Both the position numbers and the translations under genes were made by a program. DNA of 64,000 nt, from the NCBI GenBank assembly GCA_934045905.1, contig OW203763.1, positions 41,693,172 to 41,757,171 on the forward strand, in the 5' to 3' direction. Below the pieces are notes generated by a model. It did no database searches, was not told the origin of the DNA, and was given only the letters and a program-made list of their open reading frames with translations. Source of the stretch: Leuctra nigra. Lineage: Eukaryota; Arthropoda; Insecta; Plecoptera; Leuctridae. Shown here piece by piece: positions 46,148-56,150 of the stretch (its first letter is position 1; the number at the start of each line of letters is the position of its first letter).

Positions 46148-46395
46148 ATTGTCTCAAATCAATCTAAATATAAGACAATGTGCAATGGGTTCAAAGTGTC
46201 ATAAGCTCCGATTTACATAAAAATCACTCCGTGTTAAAACCTCAACAAAATAGATAAAATTGATCGTCACCTATTACCATTACCCTTTGCGCATGGGCTT
46301 GGGCCCCTTGTAGTACATGCACAGTAGATGCTCAAGTTTTCACCAGGTCCTCCGTGATAAGTTTTCTTTATTGAAAAAACACACTGTGTTGTTGA

Positions 46396-48745
46396 CAGGC
46401 GGTGTTGCTGCCTTCATGCGTGGCTCCCCCACAGGCGGTGTTGCTGCCTTCATGCGTGGCTCCCCCACAGGCGGTGATGTTGCCTTCAGGCGTGGCTCCC
46501 ACACAGGCGGTGTTGCTGCCTTCATGCGTGGCTCCCCCACAGGCGGTGTTGCTGCCTTCAGGCGTGGCTCCCCCACAGGCGGTGTTGCTGCCTTCAGGCG
46601 TGGCTCCCCCACAGGCGGCGTTGCTGCCTAAGGCGTGGCTCCCCCACAGGCGGTGTTGCTGCCTTCAGGCGTGGCTCCCCCACAGGCGGTGTTGCTGCCT
46701 TCATGCGTGGCTCCCCCACAGGCGATGTTGTTGCCTTCAGGCGTGGCTCCCCCACAGGCGGTGTTGCTGCCTTCAGGCGTGGCTCCCCCACAGGCGGTGT
46801 TGCTGCCTTCAGGCGTGGCTCCCCCACTGGCGGTGTTGCTGCCTTCATGCGTGGCTCCCCCACAGGCGGTGTTGCTGCCTTCATGCGTGGCTCCCCCACA
46901 GGCGGTGATGTTGCCTTCAGGCGTGGCTCCCCCACAGGCGGTGTTGCTGCCTAAGGCGTGGCTCCCCCACAGGCGGTGTTGCTGCTTAAGGCGTGGCTCC
47001 CCCACATGCGGTGTTGCTGCCTTCAGGCGTGGCTCCCCCACAGGCGGTGTTGCTGCCTTCATGCGTGGCTCCCCCACAGGCGGTGTTGCTGCCTTCAGGC
47101 GTGGCTCCCCCACAGGCGATGTCGTTGCTTTCAGGCTTGGCTCCCCCACAGGCGGTGTTGCTGTCTTCAGGCGTGGCTCCCCCACAGGCGGTGTTGCTGC
47201 CTTCAGGCGTGGCTCCCCCACTGGCGTTGTTGCTGCCTTCATGCGTGGCTCCCCCACAGGCGGTGTTGCTGCCTTCATGCGTGGCTCTCCCACAGGCGGT
47301 GTTGCTGCCTTTATGCGTGGCTCCCCCACAGGCGGTGTTGCTGCCTTCATGCGTGGCTCCCCCACAGGCGGTGTTGCTGCCTTCATGCGTGGCTCCCCCA
47401 CAGGCGGTGTTGCTGCCTTCAGGCGTGGCTCCCCCACAGGCGGTGTTGCTGCCTTCAGGCGTGGCTCCCCCACAGGCGATGTCGTTGCTTTCAGGCTTGG
47501 CTCCCCCACAGGCGGTGTTGCTGCCTTCAGGCGTGGCTCCCCCACAGGCGGTGTTGCTGCCTTCAGGCGTGGCTCCCCCACTGGCGGTGTTGCTGCCTTC
47601 ATGCGTGGCTCCCCCACAGGCGGTGTTGCTGCCTTCATGCGTGGCTCTCCCACAGGCGGTGTTGCTGCCTTTATGCGTGGCTCCCCCACAGGCGGTGTTG
47701 CTGCCTTCATGCGTGGCTCCCCCACAGGCGGTGATGTTGCCTTCAGGCGTGGCTCCCCCACAGGCGGTGTTGCTGCCTAAGGCGTGGCTCCCCCACAGGC
47801 GGTGTTGCTGCTTAAGGCGTGGCTCCCCCACATGCGGTGTTGCTGCCTTCAGGCGTGGCTCCCCCACAGGCGGTGTTGCTGCCTTCATGCGTGTCTCCCC
47901 CACAGGCGGTGTTGCTGCCTTCAGGCGTGGCTCCCCCACAGGCGATGTCGTTGCTTTCAGGCTTGGCTCCCCCACAGGCGGTGTTGCTGTCTTCAGGCGT
48001 GGCTCCCCCACAGGCGGTGTTGCTGCCTTCAGGCGTGGCTCCCCCACTGGCGTTGTTGCTGCCTTCATGCGTGGCTCCCCCACAGGCGGTGTTGCTGCCT
48101 TCATGCGTGGCTCTCCCACAGGCGGTGTTGCTGCCTTTATGCGTGGCTCCCCCACAGGCGGTGTTGCTGCCTTCATGCGTGGCTCCCCCACAGGCGGTGT
48201 TGCTGCCTTCATGCGTGGCTCCCCCACAGGCGGTGTTGCTGCCTTCAGGCGTGGCTCCCCCACAGGCGGTGTTGCTGCCTTCAGGCGTGGCTCCCCCACA
48301 GGCGATGTCGTTGCTTTCAGGCTTGGCTCCCCCACAGGCGGTGTTGCTGCCTTCAGGCGTGGCTCCCCCACAGGCGGTGTTGCTGCCTTCAGGCGTGGCT
48401 CCCCCACTGGCGGTGTTGCTGCCTTCATGCGTGGCTCCCCCACAGGCGGTGTTGCTGCCTTCATGCGTGGCTCTCCCACAGGCGGTGTTGCTGCCTTTAT
48501 GCGTGGCTCCCCCACAGGCGGTGTTGCTGCCTTCATGCGTGGCTCCCCCACAGGCGGTGTTGCTGCCTTCAGGCGTGGCTCCCCCACAGGCGGTGTTGCT
48601 GCTTTCAGGCTAACTCCCCCTCAGGCGGTGTTGCTGCTTTCAGGCGTGGCTCCCCCACAGGCGGTGTTGCTGCCTTCATGCGTGTCTCCCCCACAGGCGG
48701 TGTTGTTGCCTTCAGGCGTGGCTCCCCCACAGGCGGTGTTGCTGC
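46396..48745. repeat. 36-bp minisatellite with higher-order structure, about 65 copies
   Basis: Unit GGCGTGGCTCCCCCACAGGC plus GGTGTTGCTGCCTTCA (36 bp). The variant GATGTCGTTGCTTTCAGGCTTGG occurs at 47118, 47478, 47946 and 48306 (steps of 360, 468 and 360 bp). The CCTAAGG/CTTAAGG pair at 46951/46985 repeats at 47776/47811, showing an 826-bp block duplicated in tandem. On the minus strand units read GEPRLKAATPPV and continue the macro-domain frame. Plus-strand open frames are by-products. Confidence 0.93.
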
Positions 48746-49697
48746 AGGGTTCTTAGGGTTGGAGTTTTTTGACAAATCGTGAGTATCTATGTCCCGAGGT
48801 GTAGTGGGGAGTGAGAAAATTGATGCGCTGACGCCAGAGTTTTTGAATACGTTTGCTATTATTTCCTTAGAATCCAACCATAGCTGCTTGTTTTGGCCAC
48901 ATGCTATCTGTGGCATTGCAATGTGTCCGACCCCTATCTGTCTGCATTGCATTACTAGATGCTTCATAGAGGCTGCAATGGCGTCAGCTGTTGGTTTGTC
49001 AAATTTTTTGCTCTTGGTCACGAGATGGAAGATGATGCGGCCATTGCAGTGCTGTACCAGGGCTTTGCCTACAGTTGGATTTTGGGCTCTTAATTCGTCA
49101 GTAACCCCGAACTTTCGTTTAAAGTCAGCTGCAACCCCTTTTGCTAAAAGCCAAGTCAGCCGATACTGTGTGTGCAAGGGCAATTGAGTGATGTATGTTA
49201 AAGGTGTTCCCTGTAATTTCCGTTACTGTGGAATGACAATGAGTGGAGTTTGGTTGTCTTGCCTGGTAGTTTGGACGGGCAGCCGGGAATGTGTCATTGT
49301 GCGTCATCTGGCGTGCAACTTCGCCACTGTAGATGCGGTGGCTGCCACTGCGCATTCCGCAAGCTGGTTGTGCGTGAAGTTGAAGTTCGGGACGGTCGTG
49401 TGCCGTTTGCAGTCCGAGGCCGATCGAGCCACTGTGACCCGCTCTGCTGAGTGGTGCCCTCTGTCGAGCCTCCATGGCAACCCTACCTCGTGTATTTTCA
49501 CTAATTAAAATCTTGATCTCTCTGCAATCCTCCTCTCTATTTTTTATCAATGACAGCAGACTCGATCTTATATAGTTCACTTCATGCACAAGCACTGAAT
49601 TGATAGCTGCTTGGTTGGTAGCTACATTGAAGTCGATGGCATACTGGAGCCCTGGGCTAAGTGGGACCCAGTTGTGGCAGGTATTGTTTTGGGCCAT
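48605..49697 (-). pseudogene. Macro-domain protein (TARG1/OARD1-like) with 12-aa repeat tail and one frameshift
   Basis: The start is taken at ATG 49697 (MAQNNTCHNW). Residues 1-140 have no recognised domain. A macro domain follows: VTEITGNTFNIHHSIALAHT, then VAADFKRKFGVTDEL, FHLVTKSKKFDKPTADAI and GVGHIAMPQIACGQNKQLW. In human TARG1 the catalytic Lys lies in ITK and an Asp follows in CGLD; here VTK keeps the Lys and the Asp position is Asn. Frame changes by one base near 49130-49136 in GCAAAAGGGG, so the two halves are in different frames. The C-terminus enters the 36-bp repeat (GEPRLKATTPPV) and stops at a mutated unit (GELA-stop). The family removes or binds ADP-ribose on proteins. It could be a host gene with an assembly error, a pseudogene, or cargo of a transposon. 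Confidence 0.65.
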
Positions 49698-49719
49698 ATT
49701 CACACTTGTAACTAACACT

Positions 49720-50390
49720 TTTACACTTTTACACTGGACAATAAAGTAAAATACACTATTATAATTCGTAGAACTGAAAATTATTTAGCAAGTTAATATA
49801 CAACAATTTAAACGGCAGAAAACTGAGACAACTATTGTAGGCTTCTATTAACTGGCCGCCATCTTCGGTGAATTTGAATTTTGAATTCAAAATTCAAAAA
49901 ATTTTCAAAATTCAAAATGTCAATAGTTGGAATTCTAATAAAGAACAAGTTTAAGTATTTTCAGTTACTGACGATAATATTCCACATTACCTATTATTAT
50001 AATATATATTTGTGATTAAAAACAATGCTGCAATGCAAAAGGAAAGATGTGAGACATTGGATAGTGCCAGGATGTGATTATTTACATCAAGAAGAAGAAA
50101 ATGTCAGGTCAGGACCAAGGAAAACTTTGGGTTCATGCAATATTTGTGGGCATTGAACGTAAGTTATAGAAAAGATAATTGTTATATCTACTGGCGAATA
50201 AAATGATTTCATTAAAATATATACTAGTAGGTACCAACCTCCAAATTTGTAATAGGTGAAAGAAATATGTAGAAAAAATTATCCTAGATTGATCCAACAA
50301 ATAAGTTATTGATTTACTTTTGATTCACTGAGGATAAAACCATACAGACAGACCAATTATTGTGTTCCTACCCATTTTTAAGTGCTGAAT
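49720..50390. other. AT-rich spacer upstream of the P-like element
   Basis: Contains a palindromic AATTTTGAATTCAAAATT at about 49874 with further AATTC/GAATT repeats. An ATG-led stretch at 50035 encodes a short Cys-containing peptide (WIVPGCDY...GSCNICGH) that I cannot assign. Confidence 0.35.
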
Positions 50391-50852
50391 AAAATACAAT
50401 TCATACTGTTATTATTATTGTTTGTATTCAGATTAAATCCAAACCCTCCCATTGATCCCAGTATTTGTGATACTTTTGCAGATTGTAGTGTGGACCTTTC
50501 AAACCGGACTTCGTGTGTATGTAGTCGTCTAGTCGACACTTCTTGCCTTCAGACTACAAAATTAAATCAATGAACAGATTATTTCCAAGTGATGTACCTT
50601 CATTATGCATACCCAAGCTACCACTACGTACAGAAAATAGTCATATTAAAAAGTTCAAATGTAATTCTTTTGAGAATCCCACTGCAAATTTTCAAATGGA
50701 TCAAATAAATAATTACGGAAAAATATATCAGTCTTCACATTTAACACAATCATCAACATCAATCCTCAATAGCTCTCAGCAGTAGCTCTGTCAACATCTT
50801 CAGTACCAACTCCTTCAACTCATAAGAGTATTACAAATCAGCCGGCAACAAC

Positions 50853-52680
50853 ATATCGCAAACTATATCATGATATATCTATGAGCCCCTTCACTCCTTC
50901 AATAGTTTGTGATGTCAATGAACATTCTATTACTGAATATATGGATGACACACCGTCTCAGAGTATTACATGCCAGACAGTCACTGCGGTGGATGCACCG
51001 AAATATCGCAAACTATATCATGATATATCAATGAGCCCCTTCACTCCTTCAACAGTTTGTGATGTCAATGAACATTCTATTACTGAATATATGGATGACA
51101 CACCGTCTCAGAGTATTACATGCCAGACAGTCACTGCGGTGGATGCACCGAAATATCGCAAACTATATCATGATATATCAATGAGCCCCTTCACTCCTTC
51201 AACAGTTTGTGATGTCAATGAACATTCTATTACTGAATATATGGATGACACACCGTCTCAGAGTATTACATGCCAGACAGTCACTGCGGTGGATGCACCG
51301 AAATATCGCAAACTATATCATGATATATCAATGAGCCCCTTCACTCCTTCAACAGTTTGTGATGTCAATGAACATTCTATTACTGAATATATGGATGACA
51401 CACCGTCTCAGAGTATTACATGCCAGACAGTCACTGCGGTGGATGCACCGAAATATCGCAAACTATATCATGATATATCAATGAGCCCCTTCACTCCTTC
51501 AACAGTTTGTGATGTCAATGAACATTCTATTACTGAATATATGGATGACACACCGTCTCAGAGTATTACATGCCAGACAGTCACTGCGGTGGATGCACCG
51601 AAATATCGCAAACTATATCATGATATATCAATGAGCCCCTTCACTCCTTCAACAGTTTGTGATGTCAATGAACATTCTATTACTGAATATATGGATGACA
51701 CACCGTCTCAGAGTATTACATGCCAGACAGTCACTGCGGTGGATGCACCGAAATATCGCAAACTATATCATGATATATCAATGAGCCCCTTCACTCCTTC
51801 AACAGTTTGTGATGTCAATGAACATTCTATTACTGAATATATGGATGACACACCGTCTCAGAGTATTACATGCCAGACAGTCACTGCGGTGGATGCACCG
51901 AAATATCGCAAACTATATCATGATATATCAATGAGCCCCTACACTCCTTCAACAGTTTGTGATGTCAATGAACATTCTATTACTGAATATATGGATGACA
52001 CACCGTCTCAGAGTATTACATGCCAGACAGTCACTGCGGTGGATGCACCGAAATATCGCAAACTATATCATGATATATCAATGAGCCCCTTCACTCCTTC
52101 AACAGTTTGTGATGTCAATGAACATTCTATTACTGAATATATGGATGACACACCGTCTCAGAGTATTACATGCCAGACAGTCACTGCGGTGGATGCACCG
52201 AAATATCGCAAACTATATCATGATATATCAATGAGCCCCTACACTCCTTCAACAGTTTGTGATGTCAATGAACATTCTATTACTGAATATATGGATGACA
52301 CACCGTCTCAGAGTATTACATGCCAGACAGTCACTGCGGTGGATGCACCGAAATATCGCAAACTATATCATGATATATCAATGAGCCCCTTCACTCCTTC
52401 AACAGTTTGTGATGTCAATGAACATTCTATTACTGAATATATGGATGACACACCGTCTCAGAGTATTACATGCCAGACAGTCACTGCGGTGGATGCACCG
52501 AAATATCGCAAACTATATCATGATATATCAATGAGCCCCTACACTCCTTCAACAGTTTGTGATGTCAAAGAAGCTTCTATTACTGATTGGATGGATGACA
52601 CACCGACTCCGAGCATTCCATACCACAAAGCCACTCAGGTGGATGCACCGATATATCACACTATGAACTCGGCTAAAAAG
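50853..52680 (+). repeat. 150-bp in-frame tandem repeat, 12 units
   Basis: ATGAGCCCCTTCACTCC recurs at 50881, 51031, 51181 and every 150 bp to 52531. Inner units are almost identical at DNA level; TTC versus TAC (Phe/Tyr) alternates in the last units (51931, 52231, 52531), suggesting a recent 300-bp step. The last unit is divergent and leads into unique sequence. Confidence 0.95.
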
Positions 52681-52992
52681 CAGATAATTGAGTTAAAACA
52701 GAACCATACGAGAGGTATGAAGAAAATTGAAAGTTTAAATGCTAAATTACAAGAAATGCAGGAAAGGCTGGACAACATTACTAATCTACAACAAATAGAG
52801 AAGATTGAAAAAGAATCACATGAAGGAAATCCCACTGCAATTTTTCTAATGGATCAAATAAATAATTACGGAAAAAAGAAAAATGCAAACAGATCTCAAT
52901 TCGTAACAGTATTGTCTGGAGAATTGCATCGCCAAAGGGGTATGAACAAGCACGGCAATCTTTCATTCTGGCTCCATCACGGAAGACACTAG
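50881..52992 (+). CDS. Long repeat-containing open frame of the P-like gene (703 codons)
   Basis: This uninterrupted frame contains all twelve 50-aa units, the coiled coil and the MDQINNYGKK segment, then leaves the transposase frame after the AAAGGGG run and stops at 52990-52992. The repeat units are predicted hydrophilic and rich in Thr/Ser with two Cys each (STVCDVN, SITCQTV). Its Met at 50881 is the first Met of a repeat unit, so the real start probably lies further upstream or in an earlier exon. Confidence 0.6.
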   Translation: MSPFTPSIVCDVNEHSITEYMDDTPSQSITCQTVTAVDAPKYRKLYHDISMSPFTPSTVCDVNEHSITEYMDDTPSQSITCQTVTAVDAPKYRKLYHDISMSPFTPSTVCDVNEHSITEYMDDTPSQSITCQTVTAVDAPKYRKLYHDISMSPFTPSTVCDVNEHSITEYMDDTPSQSITCQTVTAVDAPKYRKLYHDISMSPFTPSTVCDVNEHSITEYMDDTPSQSITCQTVTAVDAPKYRKLYHDISMSPFTPSTVCDVNEHSITEYMDDTPSQSITCQTVTAVDAPKYRKLYHDISMSPFTPSTVCDVNEHSITEYMDDTPSQSITCQTVTAVDAPKYRKLYHDISMSPYTPSTVCDVNEHSITEYMDDTPSQSITCQTVTAVDAPKYRKLYHDISMSPFTPSTVCDVNEHSITEYMDDTPSQSITCQTVTAVDAPKYRKLYHDISMSPYTPSTVCDVNEHSITEYMDDTPSQSITCQTVTAVDAPKYRKLYHDISMSPFTPSTVCDVNEHSITEYMDDTPSQSITCQTVTAVDAPKYRKLYHDISMSPYTPSTVCDVKEASITDWMDDTPTPSIPYHKATQVDAPIYHTMNSAKKQIIELKQNHTRGMKKIESLNAKLQEMQERLDNITNLQQIEKIEKESHEGNPTAIFLMDQINNYGKKKNANRSQFVTVLSGELHRQRGMNKHGNLSFWLHHGRH

Positions 52993-55382
52993 ACAAATAT
53001 ATGGGAAATTCGCTATCAGGAGTGGGGGTCTCGGAATTAGCCCAAGCGAGACTGAAAGCTGAAATTTCAGCCCTACCAACAGCAAGTGTCCACAGATTCT
53101 CCTCATTAATAATTGATGAAATGTCGGTCTCTATGACAAACCTACCGACCAGTTGTTCGGTATGGTCGACATAAACATCGACAAAAATTCCGAGAACATA
53201 ATATCTGAGAAGCCCAAATTGGCCAACAAGCTGCTATGCTTTGTTTTACATGGGCTCTCAGATAGATATACAATCCCTGCAGCATACTTCATGACCAGAT
53301 CGATAACGGGAGTAGACTTGTACAAACTTACGGAATCCGTAATGATTGACATAGAAAAATGTGGGTTCTTAATCATCAGAATAGTAACCGACAATCACAG
53401 ATCAAATGTTGCCTTGTTTAAAGAGCTTGGTGATGGGGAGATAAAAACATCAGTTGTCCATCCTGTACGACCCTCTGACACACTTCTCCTTAGCTACGAC
53501 TACTGCCATGTCATTAAGAACGTAAGATCGCAATTCCTTGAAAATGACATGGCAGACAAGGATGGCATCATCAGTTCAAAATATATCAAAGAGATCTACA
53601 ACATGCAGAAAGATCTAATAGTCAAGCCGGTGAGGTTCCTGACCAAGAAGCATATCTATCCCACAAACCTACAGAAAATGAATGTGAGCCGTGCCCTTCA
53701 AGCACCAGTAACTGGGACAATTGAATATATAATGAAACATCCTGGAACGTGCAGAACCTCAATGGACTTCAGAAAATTTCCATGCACTGGATGATGCCAG
53801 GTTAGAGTGGCTGGTGAATCAGTTTCCAGCGTACCTAACTGAGGTATGTCATGTTAAGTTAGTCAGTTATCGTCAGTGTAACTACAAAACCTCGTGACAC
53901 TTTTTCAAAATCAATGTTTTTTGATGTTTGTATCTGAATTTATATCTATGCAGATATAGAGCAACCTTGTCAACATCTGATGCCAATTTATTTGTATAAA
54001 AATACATTACAATAGCTCGTAAGTAACACGTCAGGCCCTATAAGCTTACTTTTAAGTTTTATGTCTCCCCTGAACAATTCTGGAAATGTCACTTACGAGG
54101 TTTTGCACTGACGTTTTAATTTTACATTTCATTGTCATGATACCTAATGGTTGGCATGATCTACATGTTCAGAGATGTATTTCATGTCAGTTTTATTTCA
54201 ATTGATTTGAATAGGTAGTTTATTTAATCTTAAAAAAATCTGCTAATTATTTAGTTTATCACATGTTATAGGTTCAAGGGGAATCCAAGAAGACGCACCT
54301 AAAGGGACTGACCAACGAGACAAGAAATGCACTGATTTTTACATCAAAATCCAGTATAGAGTGCATTACTTATCTCCTTGAGAGCGGGTTCTACTACATC
54401 TTGAACCGCAACTTCTCAAGTGATCCTGTGGAGGCAATGTTCAGCTTCGTGCGGCTTCTTGGAGGCTCAAATGATGTTATGGATGCCCGAGATGTACACT
54501 TGGCCAAACAAAACTTGAACGTTCAATAAATCTGATAGGCTGATAAATGTAAGATCGCACCATCAGAAATCAGTCTAAGCGATCTCATTGTCTCACTCTA
54601 GTAGGTGACCTCACATTTCAATGATAATAACAAGCTTTGATTGGTTATGGGACATGACCAGCAGTCATTCAAATTTGGTCAACGTTCAAGTTTTGTTTGG
54701 CCGAGTGTACATTACTCTATAAAGAAGATCTTGAAATGCGGCATCATAACTGCTACAAAAACAGCGAACATTGTTGACCCCCACACGACATTCAACGCAG
54801 TGGCTAGCACATCAGCATTTGTACAGGAAGAGCTCGAAGAATTCCATCCAGTAGCACTCACCGAGGAGGCAGAGCTTATTTTGGGGAAATTTCAACAACC
54901 ACACGACATTCCAGTATATGTCAATCTAGAATCGGCATCTCAAGCTATACTGGCTGGTCACCTCGTTCGAGTTGTGGAAGAGAGGACAATTTGTCCTTCT
55001 TGCCTAGATAACGTAGGACAATCCGACATCTCGACACCTCTAAATGATATGATCAAAATTTTGGACAGAGGGGGATATAGGTATCCAACAAGAAAGTTTT
55101 TGGCTATAGTAAAAAACATTCAGAATTTTGTTGAGATAGCTATGCCACTCTGTGCAAAAAATGATCATATCTTAGAGAGACTTCAAGACCATCTCCTACC
55201 AGCTCTGTCAAACTGTCCTGCATTGGCCTGTGCTGAAAACATTGAACACCAGGCCAAGGTAAAATCATAGGTCCAAGTGAGAATGTTCCTAATTTTATGA
55301 TAATTTGAAGCAAAAAACTATTTGAATACCCCTCCTCAGGAAGCCTTTCATAACTAACATAAAAATTAATATTATGTATTTA

Positions 55383-56138
55383 TTCTAGATTGCACAGATC
55401 CCAAAATTCATAGTGTGTATCAAATCTTTTTACACTACAACATGTATTCTGAATGTCTACGAGGACAATTTCATGATCACTAATTCCATCTAACACTTCA
55501 GATTTAATAATGTTTCTTTCAGGTTTGATTAGTACAATATCCAAAATATTACTTCTACCAAAAGCAATTTTTCTCGTTCCATCCTTGACAGCCATTTCAA
55601 ATCCTTAATTCATAATTTGATGCACAACACTTTGTTTACTATCACCATAATTCAACCCTGGTTCCCAAACCAAAACGGGAAAATTTAGATCTCCTGCAAT
55701 AATCAATTTTTCATTTTGACCATACATCTTAATTTTGTCATGAAGTTCTTTCAAAAATTCTATTCCTCCTGACCCACTTCTGTAACATCCTATAAAATGA
55801 AATATATTTCCATTTTTTACACTTACTTTTACCCCCATCATTTCAAAATGATTGCTAACCCACTGAAGATCACATGCCATTTCCTTCTTTGTCGCAATAA
55901 GAACTCCCTCTCCATGGCGACTTCTGTCTCTCCTAATCATGGAGTAACCATTTATATTTATTTCAATGGAAATAATATCAGACGACAACCATGTTTCTAC
56001 TACCACTATCACATCTGGATTATAACATTCTACCATTGTTGTAAGATTATCTATTTTATTTAATACACTTCTAGCATTTACTAGCATTAATCTAAAACAT
56101 GTAGATTCTCCCAAATTAGTATTAATAACTTGAAACAA
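55383..56138 (-). pseudogene. LINE ORF2 endonuclease fragment
   Basis: Apurinic-type endonuclease motifs: LMLVNARSVLNKIDNL, VIVVVETWLS (Glu), KLIIAGDLNFPVLVW (Asp/Asn) and GISDHEIVLVDI (SDH). An in-frame TAA at 55602-55604 (HQIMN-stop-GFEMAVKDG) interrupts it. No reverse transcriptase follows. Confidence 0.75.
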
Positions 56139-56150
56139 TCCCCCCCACTT

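Larger units (their letters stand above)
50431..55270 (+). pseudogene. P-element-type transposase, decayed, with internal 50-aa repeats
   Basis: The order is: a short exon-like segment at 50431-50575; DNA encoding FENPTANFQMDQINNYGK near 50690; twelve 50-aa repeats; a coiled coil (KKQIIELKQNHTRGMKKIES); a second MDQINNYGKK near 52850; and then transposase: FILAPSRKTLDKYMG, FSSLIIDEMSVS, VDINIDKNSE, IRIVTDNHRSNVALFKELG and YDYCHVIKNVRSQFL. These match the RNase H-like P-element family (DEM, TDN, YD..H..KN). After a GT-AG intron (donor at about 53843, acceptor 54271) comes the C-terminal block NRNFSSDPVEAMFSFVRLLG. The last segment at 54641-55270 is open, with SIKKILKCGIIT and a CPSCLDN motif. 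Frame breaks occur near 52938 (AAAGGGG), 53130 and 53745, so it is inactive as read. Terminal repeats were not found. Confidence 0.75.

Noticed and set aside
46402..48782. Plus-strand open frames of 168 to 587 codons in the 36-bp minisatellite
   Set aside because: By-products of a period divisible by three; only the minus frame connects to a recognisable domain.
50035..50157. THAP zinc finger as the N-terminus of the P-like transposase
   Set aside because: The Cys/His spacing seen does not fit the THAP pattern; left unassigned.
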